A stretch of DNA of 64,000 nt from Artemisia argyi (lineage: Eukaryota > Streptophyta > Magnoliopsida > Asterales > Asteraceae): assembly GCA_030686995.1 (NCBI GenBank), contig CM060694.1, forward strand, positions 96,457,844 through 96,521,843, read 5' to 3'. This document shows, piece by piece, positions 35,510 through 47,574 of this stretch. Each line of letters begins with the position of its first letter. The first letter of the stretch is position 1. Both the position numbers and the translations under genes were made by a program. The notes beneath the pieces are model-generated. The model was not told the origin of the DNA. It worked only from the letters and a program-made list of their open reading frames with translations, and ran no database searches.

Positions 35510-36454
35510 ATGTCTGCAAACCCAAATGTTGTCATACTGTACTCTATCACAGACTCCGATGTTGAAGGCTCTAGGTCTTCTACTGCCCGTTCACCATTAC
35601 CTATTCCTCATGTTTTCCCTATTGCACCACCCAATATTACCCGTGCACCCACTGATACATCATCCTCTGCTACCACTATTCCATCAGAACCTAGACTTAT
35701 GTTTCCTAGTAGTAATATCATTCGAGTTGCTAGGAAGAAAGTTTGCACTGCTACATCTACCTTTAAGGTACCCACTATTCCTATGTTACCTACACCACCA
35801 GCCATACCCGCTACTACCTGCATATCTACTTCACTATTGCCACCTAGGAAGCGTGCTAGGTTTACTACACCAGATTCACCCACTACAGAGTTAGAATCAG
35901 CAGAACCACCACCAGTATACCATGTAGGGGAGTGTTCGAGAGCAGCTGTTACTAGGGAGCCTACTGTTGCTAGGGAGTCTACAGTTGCTAGTGAGCCTAC
36001 TGTTGCTAGGGAGCCTGCAGATGTTACATTAGAGGGTCAGCTAGGGGCTCATCAGGATCAGATTGATAGTTTGGACTATAGGGTTGATGAGGATATCACT
36101 CCTCGACTAGAGGCGGCTGAGGAGCAGATCGAGGGTTTACTTTTAGGTAGAGTTTGTATCGATGTGTCATATCATGGGCTTGAGGCACGACAGTTGGGAC
36201 ATCAGGAGCTGATTGACCAGCTTAGAGGTGAGCTACCATGGATTCGGGATAGAGCTCAGACTACATAGGAGGCTCAAGGAGAGCTGACACACCAGTTGGC
36301 TGTAGCACATGAGAGGTTGACAGTGATGGAGCGCAGGGATGCTTCTTCTCAGTTACGAGTTCAGCATCTAGAGGAGATCGTGATTGCGATGGATCGTGAG
36401 ATTCGCCGTCTGAGGGGAGAGCCTAGACCATCTAGAGCACCTGGAGGAGCATAG
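35510..36454 (+). pseudogene. Upstream ORF of G2: Pro/Ser/Thr-rich then coiled coil
   Basis: The likely start is the ATG at 35510 (MSANPNVVILYSITDSD); the frame is open back to 35456. Residues ~20-140 are Pro/Thr/Ser-rich and include the basic PPRKRARF patch. Residues ~145-175 are imperfect repeats of EPTVAR. From ~180 the text is heptad-like and charged (LDYRVDEDITPRLEAAEEQI), a likely coiled coil. A TAG at 36266-36268 interrupts the frame, which otherwise stays open to 36452 (RDASSQLRVQHLEEIVIAMD). I recall ORFs of this layout before gag in composite chromoviruses; function unknown. The basic patch could be a nuclear signal, which is inference. Confidence 0.6.
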
Positions 36455-36807
36455 ACATAGACTAGTATTGTATTAGCTTTTACTATTTCCTAGTCCCGAG
36501 GTGTGGGACATAGTTCAAGAACTTGTAGTCTTTTGGTTGTTGTACAAACAAATATATCAAGTGCGACTCTACTATGTTGGAAATGTTGTGCTATATATAT
36601 ATATCGGTCCATGTAGGCCGAAATTTTCATGTATTATATTCATGTGTTGTGATTATATTTATGATGTTTCATGGTTGCTCTTTATGGTTAACGTATTTAT
36701 ACTTGTTGTGGTTGTATATATACATGTTGTGGGCGTATATTTTTGTACGATGACTATTTCTATTATAGTTTTCTCATGGTTTTTGTCGATTATTATTTAT
36801 CAGAAGT
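36455..36807. other. Spacer between upstream ORF and gag of G2
   Basis: Non-coding, AT-rich (TATATATATAT around 36592). A plus-strand frame at 36501-36887 is hydrophobic low-complexity and runs into gag in another phase; I do not treat it as a gene. Confidence 0.5.
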
Positions 36808-38607
36808 ATGGTGCCAAAGAAAGCAAAGGCTACATCAGAAACACCCGCTATGACACAAGCAGCTATCCGCAAGTTGGTCAGGGATAGTATAGCAGAAGCT
36901 CTGGAGACTGAGAGAGCTGAAGTTGCTGCTAGGGCTGCTGAGGTTCCACCTACTACTGAAGTGGTTCAACCCACTACTAGGCGTGAATGTACTTGGAAGG
37001 ATTTCAAGATTAGTGATCCTGTCAAGTATAAGGGCACTGAGGGAGCGGTTGCTTTAATCCGCTGGTTTGAGAAGACTGAGAACGTTTTTCTCATGTGTGG
37101 TTGTCAGGAGGTTAACAAGGTAAAGTTTGCTACAGGTATGCTGCTGGATGAAGCCATGTCTTGGTGGAATTCGTATGCTCAGCCTATTGGTATGGAGAAT
37201 GCCTACAAACTCACTTGGGCTGAATTCAGGAAGCTGATGACTAAGAAGTTTTGCCCTCGTACTGAGGTGCAAAAGTTGGAAACCGAATTCTATGAGCTAG
37301 TAACAAAAGGAGATGACATTGAGACTTATATCAGGAAGTTTCAGGAGTTGGCTACACTATGTCCAACTATGGTTCCGGATGCTGAGAAAAAGATGGAGAA
37401 CTTTACTGGGGGATTACCCGAAAGCATCCGAGGGGATGTGATGTCTTTCGACCCACAATCAATGGAAGAGGCCATTCGTATCACTCAGAAACTTATGGTC
37501 CAAGTGTTAAAAGGAAAGTCTGCTGCAAATAACAACAATAACCGTTCCAACAATACCAACTACAACAACACTCGAAACAACAACAACTATAACAATAACC
37601 GAAACCGCAACTACCCCAATAACCAAAACAACAATAACAACAAGAGGAGGTTTGATAATAACCAAGGTGGAAATGCTAACCAACCAGCACCTAAGAGGCA
37701 GGAAGTGGCAAAGGTCTATGCTGCAGGACCAACAGAAGGAAAAGGATATATTGGAAAACTACCCAAGTGTAACAAATGTCAGACTCATCATAACCCTGGG
37801 AATTGTCCTAGAGCTTGTCAGAACTGTGGAAAAGTCGGTCATTGGACTAAGGACTGCAGAACTCCACGAGGAATAATTAATCAGAACCAACCAGGAGCAT
37901 GTTTTGGTTGTGGAGAGTTGGGTCATTACAATAACAATTGCCCAAAGAGGAATGGTCAAAGAGCTGGAAATCAGGGCGGAGTAGCTCGAGGAAGGGCTTA
38001 TGTTATGGGAGGAGAAGATGCCCGTGAGGACCCGAATGTTGTTACGGGTACGTTCCTCATTAATAATCGTTATGCATCCATTTTATTTGATTCTGGAGCG
38101 GATAGAAGTTTTGTTTCTATTACATTTGCACCTTTACTTAACATAGAACCAACTACCTTAGACATTCCCTACATTGTTGAATTAGCCGATGGGTCTTTAG
38201 TTAACACAAACACCGTTATCCGTGGTTGCACCATCAATTTCCTAAATCACCCATTCAATATAGACCTTATGCCCGTAGAACTTGGAAGTTTTGACATCGT
38301 TATCGGTATGGATTGGTTGTCTCGACATCGTGCAAGGATCATTTGTGATGAGAAAGTTGTTCATCTTTCTTATGGAGGTGAAACTTTGGTTGTTCGCGGG
38401 GAGCGAAGTGGTACTAGACTCAGTATCATATCATGCATTAAAACCGAGAAGTACATAAAGAAGGGTTGTTATGCATTCTTGGCTCACATAACGGAAAAGA
38501 AGTCGGATGAGAAACGACTTGAAGATGTGCCTATTGTTAAGGAATTTCCAGAAGTTTTTCTGGAAGAATTACCAGGACTGCCACCTACACGTCAGGTTGA
38601 GTTTTAG
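36808..38607 (+). pseudogene. Gag and protease of G2 (polyprotein part 1)
   Basis: Starts [15 protein letters not shown]. Residues ~55-235 form a gypsy gag core ([52 protein letters not shown]). Residues ~236-281 are an Asn-rich run encoded by AAC repeats. Three zinc-knuckle-like motifs follow at ~319-379 ([41 protein letters not shown]). The aspartic protease site [12 protein letters not shown] is at ~426 and GMDWLSRH at ~500. The frame stops at TAG 38605-38607, just after the protease-RT junction text VEF; RT continues in the same frame, so this stop separates gag-protease from the rest. Confidence 0.92.
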
Positions 38608-38613
38608 ATTGAG

Positions 38614-40296
38614 TTGGTGCCAGGGGCTGCACCAATTGTACGAGCACCATATAGACTTGCACCTTCTGAGATGCAAGAATTGTCTAACCAGTTACAAGAG
38701 CTTTTAGACAAAGGATTCATTAGACCGAGTTCCTCGCCTTGGGGAGCACCGGTTTTGTTTGTGAAGAAGAAGGATGGATCTTTCAGAATGTGCATAGACT
38801 ACCGTGAGCTGAATAAGTTAACGGTGAAGAATCGTTATCCACTACCTAGGATTGATGACTTGTTTGATCAGCTACAAGGTTCCTGTTTTTATTCTAAGAT
38901 TGATTTAAGATCAGGTTACCATCAACTCAGAGTTCGGGAAGAAGATATCCCGAAGACGGCATTCAGAACACGTTATGGTCATTATGAGTTTCAAGTGATG
39001 CCTTTTGGATTAACCAACGCACCTGCGGTATTCATGGATCTCATGAACAGAGTATGCAAACCATATCTTGATAAGTATGTGATTGTATTCATTGACGATA
39101 TCCTGATTTATTCCAAGAGTAAGGAAGAGCATGAAGCACACCTCAGAACAATATTGGAACTACTCAAGAAGGAGCAATTGTATGCCAAATTTTCAAAGTG
39201 TGACTTTTGGATACAAAGAGTTCAATTTCTTGTCCATGTCATTGATAGCCAAGGATTACAAGTCGACCCAGCAAAGATTGAGGCAGTAAAGGATTGGGCT
39301 ACGCCCAAGTCTCCTACAGAAATTCGTCAATTCTTAGGACTTGCAGGATATTACAGAAGGTTTATCGAAGGGTTTTCTAAGATAGCGAAGTCGCTGACTA
39401 AGCTGACACAAAAGAATCAGAAGTACGAGTGGGGAGAGAAACAAGAATCTGCATTTCATTTATTGAAGCAGAAGCTTTGTAGTGCACCGATTTTGTCACT
39501 ACCAGAAGGTATTGAGAACTTTGTGGTATATTGCGATGCTTTGCATAAAGGGCTTGGAGCTGTGCTAATGCAAAATGAGAAGGTGATAGCTTATGCATCT
39601 AGACAGCTTAAGACACACGAGAAGAATTACACTACACACGACTTGGAGTTGGGTGCTGTTGTTTTTGCACTCAAGATTTGGAGACACTACCTTTATGGTA
39701 CTAAATGTGTAATTTTTACCGATCACAAGAGCTTACAGCATATACTTGATCAGAAGGAACTCAACATGAGACAACGTCGTTGGCTAGAATTGTTGAGTGA
39801 TTACGATTGTGAAATCCGATATCACCCAGGAAAAGCAAATGTCGTAGCAGATGCACTTAGCAGAAAGGAACGACTCAAACCTTTGAGGGTCAGGTCATTG
39901 GGAATGACTATTATTTCACCATTACCATCAAAAATCTTAGAAGCTCAGATTGAGGCTCTCAAGGAGGAAAATCGGCCACAAGAGAAACTTTATGGTATGC
40001 CAGAAAACAAGAATGGTTTCGTTAAGAGAGCAGATGGAGTGTTATGCTTCAAGGATCGAAGTTGGATACCACTCTATGGTGGAGTACGAGATTTGATTAT
40101 GCATGAATCACATAAGTCAAAGTACTCTATTCACCCAGGTTCTGACAAGATGTATCAGGATCTCAAAAAGCTGTATTGGTGGCCGAACATGAAAGCAGAA
40201 ATAGCTACGTACGTCAGAAAATGCCTTACTTGTGCTAAAGTGAAAGCTGAGTACCAGAAACCGTCAGGACTACTTCAACAACCAGAAATTCCATAA
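38614..40296 (+). pseudogene. RT, RNase H and integrase zinc domain of G2 (part 2)
   Basis: [65 protein letters not shown], and the catalytic FIDDILIYS at about residue 158. RNase [18 protein letters not shown], where the residue after the catalytic DA is Leu rather than the more usual Ser, then [18 protein letters not shown] and TDHKSLQH. The integrase HHCC zinc domain closes the segment ([20 protein letters not shown], then [12 protein letters not shown]). A TAA at 40294-40296 ends the frame between the zinc domain and the catalytic core; both sides are in the same frame. Confidence 0.93.
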
Positions 40297-40317
40297 TGGA
40301 AGTGGGAACGTATTACA

Positions 40318-41217
40318 ATGGACTTTGTTACTAAACTACCCAAGACTTCAGGAGGTTACGATGCTATTTGGGTAATTGTTGATCGTCTTACTAAATCAGC
40401 ACATTTCATACCCATTAGAGAGACTTATTCCATGGAACAGCTTGCCAGACTTTATGTCAAGGAAAAAGTCTCGAGGCATGGGGCACCAGTTTCTATCATT
40501 TCAGACAGGGATAGTCGCTTTACATCAAACTTTTGGAAGTCGTTACAAGATTCCTTTGGATCCAAGTTAGACATGAGCACTGCTTACCATCCACAGACTG
40601 ATGGTCAGAGTGAGAGAACTATTCAGACACTGGAGGACATGCTGCGAGCGTGTGTGATTGACTTTGGGAATGGTTGGGCTAACCATTTGCCATTAATCGA
40701 GTTCTCTTATAACAACAGTTACCATTCAAGTATTAAAGCAGCACCATTTGAGGCACTGTATGGTCGTAAGTGTCGTTCACCAGTTTGTTGGGCAGAAGTT
40801 GGAGAGGTACAATGCACAGGTCCAGAGATGGTTAGGGAAACAATAGAAAAGATAATACAGATTCGAGATAGGCTTGAAACAGCTAGAAGTCGACAGAAGA
40901 GTTACGCAGATGTTAGACGCAAACCATTGGAATTCCAGGTTGGAGACAAGGTCATGTTGAAAGTCTCGCCTTGGAAGGGCGTGATACGATTTGGAAAGCG
41001 TGGGAAGTTGAACCCGAGATACATTGGTCCATTTAAGATACTGGAAAGGATTGGTCCAGTAGCTTACAAGCTTGAACTACCATCAGAACTCAGCAACGTA
41101 CATAATACATTTCATGTCTCAAACCTCAAGAAATGCCTTTCAGATGAGTCTTCAGTTATACCATTAGAAGAGATTCAGCTAGATGACAAGCTTAACTTTG
41201 TGGAGGAACCAGTTTAA
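40318..41217 (+). pseudogene. Integrase catalytic core and GPF/Y module of G2 (part 3)
   Basis: The reading frame is open from just after the stop at 40296; the first ATG is [15 protein letters not shown]. Catalytic DDE residues lie in [23 protein letters not shown] and [15 protein letters not shown]. The GPF/Y module is [20 protein letters not shown] followed by [16 protein letters not shown], then [12 protein letters not shown]. The frame ends at TAA 41215-41217 after EEPV, where the chromodomain begins, so the chromodomain is detached. Confidence 0.93.
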
Positions 41218-41385
41218 ATCATGGACCGAGAGGTCAAGCAGTTGAAGCAGAGTAGAATTCCGATCGTTAAGGTTCGATGGAATTCTCGAAGAGGTCCTGA
41301 GTTTACTTGGGAACGAGAGGACCAAATGCAACGCAAGTATCCACACCTTTTCACCAAACCTATTACCGAGACCAACACTAGCTGA
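41218..41385 (+). pseudogene. Chromodomain tail of G2 integrase (part 4)
   Basis: Fifty-five codons in the same frame as the integrase: MDREVKQLKQSRIPIVKVRW, then RRGPEFTWERE and KYPHLF, ending at TGA 41383-41385. In the Tekay/Del clade this C-terminal chromodomain is thought to steer integration toward modified (heterochromatic) histones. The aromatic positions W (in VRW) and W (in FTWERE) are present. It is separated from the integrase only by the stop at 41215. Confidence 0.85.
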
Positions 41386-41403
41386 ATTCAGGGACTGAAT
41401 TCC

Positions 41404-41419
41404 TATTTGGGTGGGCGGA
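41404..41419 (+). promoter_or_regulatory. Polypurine tract of G2
   Basis: TATTTGGGTGGGCGGA directly before the 3' LTR; G-rich, less pure than in the sister elements. Confidence 0.6.
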
Positions 41420-43414
41420 TGTCACAACTCACTATTACAGGTCATTTACCATTTCAGGTCATTTTCCCAAACTTCGACTTTTTACAATTCATCAAAACAC
41501 TATTCATCATTTTACTATTCACCATTTTCGAGGTCAATTTGATATTCTGAGAAACATTTGGGAAATTTACTATTCACTGAACACTATTCATTTCTGGAAA
41601 AGATTTCATCATTCACGTGCATTACTCATTTCATCGTAAATTTAGTTTACGGGTATTCAAATTCGCGTAACCGGATTGGTTTAGGTGCGAATTCATTTCA
41701 TTAGTGCTGAGGACACTGCATACGGACTGGAGATAGTCTGCATATCATCATAACAGCATTTTCCTGTTATACCACTCTTAGGATTTTCAAATTACTATAT
41801 TCAGTATATTTAACGTTTTACGTATTGTGATTTCTAAATAAACGTTAACACCCGACTAATATATATATACGACGAATATATCTAAATATTCCCATAATGC
41901 TCCCGACATATTTTTTATATCCATTTTAACATCATAAAAGTTATAATATTCAGTTACCCAGTATTTTGGAAATTTATTTTATTTATAACGTAAGCTTATG
42001 AATATAACGACGGTTTTCGTGAAAACTAAACAATAATCACCCGATCACTCAGTAATTGTACCCAACATATTTTTAACATTTTTACAACTTTATTTAGACC
42101 CGGATAACTTCGTGAACATTTATTTCTATTAAACCCGTTACCCGATTTTAACAAATAACACAAACTAACACCTAAACTACATAAGATTTCTAATTAAATC
42201 ACAAGTACCCCTACCCCCCCCCCCCCCCCTTGCTCTTTGAAAACCGGCCCCCTAAAGTCCTCACTAGAAAAATACTTACAAATTTTAACCTTGTACATTT
42301 ATGTGAACTTAAAATACATTATAAGGTAACCTAAAATATCTACAAACTTCATATAACAAAACACTTATACATTTTTGGATCAAAAGTTCATTTCTCTTCA
42401 TCATCTCCATCAAACCCACGACCCTAATCCAAATCCATGATCAAGTGAAGGTTTTCAAAAGTTTAAAGCACCAAAGTTGTTCATTTTGTGGTTCTAATCA
42501 AGAATATTGCATCAAACACACAAGAAATCCAAGGTTTCTAATCATTCAAGCACCTCATATTTCAAAGTGAGTATACAAATTTATTTTCAAGTTTTCTTCT
42601 AATTAACACTTATATCTCATGGTAATCATGCTTAATTTCATGCTCATACTAGTTATACCACTTTATTTTTGAAGACTTTTGAAACATACAAACCCTAGAT
42701 TGTGATTTAGGTGTTCCCTTGTTAAATTAACTTGATTTCTAATAATTAGGAACCCATGGCACCCTAAGAAGGTGTATGGTAGGATTAGATTAGTTTTGTG
42801 AAGTTTGCAAGAGTTTTGGTAGAGGTTGGAACTAGTTTTGAACCTTGGAAATAGATTTCTAACAAGTTTATAAACATGCTGTCCCATTTTGTTAATTTCT
42901 GGAAAATCAGTAAACATCAAGGAAACTTTGGCAAAATTTTTAGAAAATACTTTCAAAAACGAATCCGTAGGCGAAAGAACGGATTAAAAAGAGTTTATAA
43001 CGAAGAAGTTATGATTTTTGCAAGATTGTTGACGAAAAGTATTTTTCTGAAAAATAGTTGCTGTTGGACGTTTTTCGTCGGACAAAAAGAGACTTTAGAC
43101 GTAACCCGGAGGAGCCGAGCTTTCCAAAATATATTACTACATACTAAGACGTAACCGTGGATATAAAGAACAAGTAAAACGGACTTATAACGACAAAGAT
43201 ATTCACGTTTGAATATCGGCAAAACTCAATTTATTTTGACAGCTTTTGGTAATATTGGCACTAAAACTACGTAGTAACTTTTGAAGCTAGAAATAATACC
43301 AAGTACCAAATTTTATAACTAATGAAGTATTAGTTATTACAAGTATATTTTCATCATTTCAAGGCGTTATTTCAAGGATTTCAACCCGAGGATTTCAACA
43401 CTAACATGGAACAT

Positions 43415-43448
<34 letters not shown>

Positions 43449-44466
43449 TATATATATTACAACTAGCTTATTTTTCTAATAGCAATATTTTTCCTAAGTC
43501 TTGGAATATATATTTTGATAACACAAGTGTTTTTCCAAAAAGTAGAGTGGTATAGGATCATGAGCATGGACATTCATAACATCATTTGGTGATCTAAATG
43601 AGATCGTTCATCATTCATATTAGGTTGCGGCAGCTAACCGTTCATTGTTGTTCATTTCATATCATCGCAGTATCATCAGTTGAGGTGAGTTTTCATAGCC
43701 CCGTATACATTTTATCATTGTTTTCAAATCCCACGGGGGAGAATACATTGCACCATTTTAGTACGAGCCCAAGTATCAAAACCTATGTACATAGCTTAAG
43801 TAGCTTGTCTGCCATGTGATAAGTCCCCTAGTGTCATCATGAACTGTTAATTTGCCTTTAAGTGAGAGTGAGTGGATAGATCTATTGAGGGTGACGCCTC
43901 CATCCGTGGTAGTATTTACCAACCGTAAGCGGATGCATTTCATGTCTTTTACATTTGAGTGTTTGGCAGAACATTCAGGAGGGGCTTAGTTTCATCAGTC
44001 ATAGCTTCGGTGTCATGAGCTTAAGGTCTATTGTACTATTTTACGTGACTTTTGTCATGCACTTATACTTGTGGTGGCCGTACAAACATTACATTTCATA
44101 AACTTATGATTATTCACCAACATTCGTGTTGACCGTTTTCGCAATGTATTTTCAGGTAACTAAGGAATCATCATATTACATGCATGGAGTCACATTAGGG
44201 TGTGCCAGGGATGACGCACTACATTTTGGATTTTTCATGCACTTGTGTAAATTATCGTTTGACATTTCCTGAACTTGTTTTCTGTAAACGTTTCAACCTT
44301 TGGGGACCTATGTTTTGTAGCACTGGATGCTTTTAAATAAATCAAACGATATGTATTTTCCAAACGACACTTTAGGTCGTTCAATATTTCCTTGTTATGG
44401 TGCTATGACAGTTACACCCCCAGGCATTCCATTCCACTGCAAGTCAGGTAAATTGGGGGTGTGACA
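41420..44466 (+). repeat. 3' LTR of G2
   Basis: Partner of 32269-35319. Differs by an 18-bp duplication near the start (about 41448), loss of one ACTATTCAT-type unit, a shorter (TA)n run (43416-43446), and scattered substitutions. The candidate intron is 43685-44155. Confidence 0.94.
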
Positions 44467-44471
44467 CCTCA
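44467..44471. repeat. TSD (CCTCA) of G2, right copy
   Basis: Matches 32264-32268. Confidence 0.9.
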
Positions 44472-46828
44472 GCAGGTCACGGTACCCTTAAAAGAGGGGA
44501 CGGTACCGCAAAATTTAACGGTGCCATCAAACCGTTGTCTGCTGAAAATAGTTTATCTTGTTTTCAATCCTCACTGTTTCAAAAGAACTATCGAAACCCA
44601 CTCGATGTGATCTTGAACCAAAACCGTCTCCCATCAGAATAGATTCTATCTTCTGATTCCTAAGCGTTTTCCCTCTCACTTCCGCATGATACTAAACACA
44701 TCATATGTTTGGTTACTTCCGTATCCATTATCTTCTCAACTTTACTACACTTTTCAACCTTCATTATACACTACTAATGCTTCCGCATCCCACTCATCTT
44801 CCTCATAGTTCAAGCGAAGAACCGCAAGGATAAGTTGAGATAACTCTTCTTCATCAACATAGATAACCCCACTAGAACCTTATCACTAACCTCACAACCT
44901 TGAAGATTTTATCTTCTAAACCCTTAGGATATCTCCACGTGATTGACATGCCTCATCATATGAATGTTCTATATATATTCACAATGATTGAGAAGAGCTA
45001 CGTGACTTCAAAGGTGAAGTTTATTGTATGCTATCCACCACTTGTCATGATGTTACTAAGCTAATCGCTTTCGTCAACGTTTGTTTTCCTCTTTATATTT
45101 TTTTTTCACATATTGTTCGGATGCTCATAGATTAAGGGGAGCGAAAATACACTCATATAGTCTTTCAACAAACACTCTCAAGAACATAAATGTACTTATT
45201 CCCTAGAAAACTTCCCTTTAGCTGCCAAGAACTAGGTTGGACAGGAAAATTCATGACTTCTAGGTCACGGTACCGTTAAATAGGCCATGGTATCGTTAAA
45301 TTTAATTGTACCATGCAATATTTAGTGGTAACGTGCCCCTGTTTGACGAATCTTCACTGTTTCCTTTAGATCCCTGCCTCCCTAACCTTAAACCTGCTAA
45401 ATTTTGCAAACTTACATAAAACCTAAGATTCCCTCACTACAAAATAGGACACTACCACCAACTTTAATTCGAATCCCACAATTCTTACCTATATAAGGCC
45501 TCACCGTTGCAAGCTTATCTTGCATCTCATCTTCAAACCTCATATTAACATCATCACACTCAACCCTTATAACTAAAATTCACTCTTGACTATGTTATTT
45601 AGTTTCAAAACCTTCAACACATTGATCATCACACTCAAACCCTATAACTGCACTTCACTCTTGATAAGTGATAGTTAGTTCAACAACCTTCAATCCTCAC
45701 AATCACACGAAAGCCTTCATGCACGAAATTATCTCTAACACACAATTAGGATCATCCTAACTATAAATTTAGAACTTCATTACCTCAACCCCGTTAGAGA
45801 TATCCACCAACAATCCTGTTAGGATCACTTGCACATTTTCTTTCTCTTTTGAACCATATCATGCATCTCATTGTCAGTGCAAAAGATATATTAATCTAAA
45901 CCATCCTTCCCCACCTTTCCTCAAAGGTCAAAACCAACACTTTCCCATCTTATGGAATCATCTCCATTCACATCTAGGTGCATATCACTTTCGTTCTAAT
46001 TTTTTTGTATATCTTCTATCGAGTCTACATTATGGCATGACTTTTTATAATAATTTAGAGTATGTTTTATCAACAAACCATCCTTAACACCAATCATCTT
46101 AGGTAGATGATTATGTCGTTCAAAAGGTCTGTTAGAACTTGCCTTCCCAATGACAACTTGGAAGAAGTCATTTTGTGTGTCAGTCAATGAACAAATCTCA
46201 TTCTTGTTAGTGTGATCGATTGAACTATTACACCTTAGGTTGTTGGTCGGATTGTGATACTCAAGTGTCTTTGAATTGCAATACACATTCATATTTTTGT
46301 GTTGCTAAACTTTCTTGGCCTTTCTTTTTGGTCTTTATCCTTTTGGCACACCTTTAGGAAGTGTCACTCACATAGTTTAACCATTGCATGTCTTGCTATG
46401 TGTATTCTATCCCTATAATGTTGCTCCTATACTTTTATATATTATGTTGCACGAAGCTAACCCTTGATGTAGGAAAAGCCTTTGTAAGAATTTGATCCAT
46501 GGATCCGCTAGATACTAAGGTGAACAAACAAGGGGATTCAATCACCATAGGGGAGCATTGAGCTAGGGGGAGCTTAGGAGTATTTGAATACATAGCACGG
46601 AGTCTGTCTAATAGTGGTGATAGAAGACTTCACTAGGATGATGCAAGCTCGCATTTGTGGGTAGATAGTAGTGTAATAAGGGGGAGCAGTGAGTGAATCC
46701 AAGAGAGAGCTCAAGGCAACTACCTTTTTGCTTCGACAAAAGGGGGAGAAGGGAGTGTAAACAGGTAACTTTTACATTTTACTGTGTGTTACGGTTTACA
46801 TATTTGTCATCATCAAAAAGGGGGAGAT
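44472..46828 (+). mobile_element. 3' internal region of copia-2, with PPT
   Basis: Mostly non-coding. Toward the end are several GGGGGAG purine clusters (46551, 46575, 46680, 46742) and finally the canonical copia tract AAAAAGGGGGAGAT (46815-46828) directly before TGTTAG of the LTR. Palindromic GGTACC motifs occur at 44481-44508 and 45266-45330, matching ones in the LTR. No pol motif is recognisable; a 98-codon minus-strand frame (45996-46292) has no family resemblance. The 5' part of the element is not in the window or lies beyond element D. Confidence 0.6.
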
Positions 46829-47156
46829 TGTTAGTGCAAATACTAAGATATTTAAACTAAACGGTTTTTTCGATTTTAATAATGACAAACATGTAACTTG
46901 TAATGCATAACGTAAAATGCGCAACTTACTTGTAAACACAAATCATCAATGCATACTTGCATCAACACCTTTCGACGTCTCAAGTATGCTTCTTCAAAGT
47001 CGTAGATTTCCATCCCGACGTAAATCACTCAAGGTATGGACAAACAAATCTACTACTTGACAAATGATCAAAGGATTATATTTTTCTTTAAACTCCACAA
47101 TTTTAATGTGACAAAACATTTTTCAAAAATACATTTTATAAACTATTTTTGAATTA
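46829..47156 (+). mobile_element. 3' LTR of copia-2, left piece
   Basis: Starts TGTTAGTGCAAATAC directly after the PPT. Interrupted by a LINE after 47156 and resumes at 50276. The two pieces total about 1.48 kb. Confidence 0.7.
47142..47156. repeat. TSD of LINE, left copy
   Basis: ACTATTTTTGAATTA, identical to 50261-50275; typical length for target-primed reverse transcription. Confidence 0.9.
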
Positions 47157-47574
47157 CAACCTCCATACAAAAAACCCTAAAAGTTCTCTCTGGCGTAAAG
47201 CGAATATCCCTAACATACGATCGATCTTGCCCTTTTAATTTTTTAATCCTTCTCCATCGTGGGTGGGTTGTTTTAATTCTTGATTCATAGGTCGGTTTTA
47301 TCCATTCGCTTTGGAGTATTACATGGATGTGATCTGATTTTGCTATATTCTTGCTATATTTTTCAATAGTGGGTCGGTTGTGGGGTTGTATTGGTTATAT
47401 TCGATTCCAAGTTCTATTATTTAAATATATAACTGATTGTTTTGCATGCAAATTTGAATATGGGGGCTGGTTGATTCTTGAAGCGTAACGTTTAAAAACC
47501 CTAACTTCTGGTTAGGGTTTTATTGTTTTCATTGGTCGATATTATTGTTTTGCTGTACGTGGGATTGTAGAGAG

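Larger units (their letters stand above)
32269..44466 (+). mobile_element. Tekay/Del-type chromovirus G2 (structurally complete)
   Basis: A 12.2-kb Ty3/gypsy element with 3.05-kb LTRs, TSD CCTCA, PBS, an upstream coiled-coil ORF, gag, protease, RT, RNase H, integrase, a C-terminal chromodomain and a PPT. All polyprotein parts lie in one reading frame (36808 to 41385), broken by three in-frame stop codons at 38605, 40294 and 41215. Long LTRs plus this chromodomain type place it in the Tekay/Del clade. The LTRs differ by roughly 20-25 substitutions by eye, under 1%. Confidence 0.94.

Noticed and set aside
36501..36887. 128-codon hydrophobic ORF before gag of G2
   Set aside because: AT-rich low-complexity spacer read in a phase different from gag.
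45996..46292. 98-codon minus-strand ORF in copia-2
   Set aside because: Composition and position give no support, and no retrotransposon domain is recognisable.
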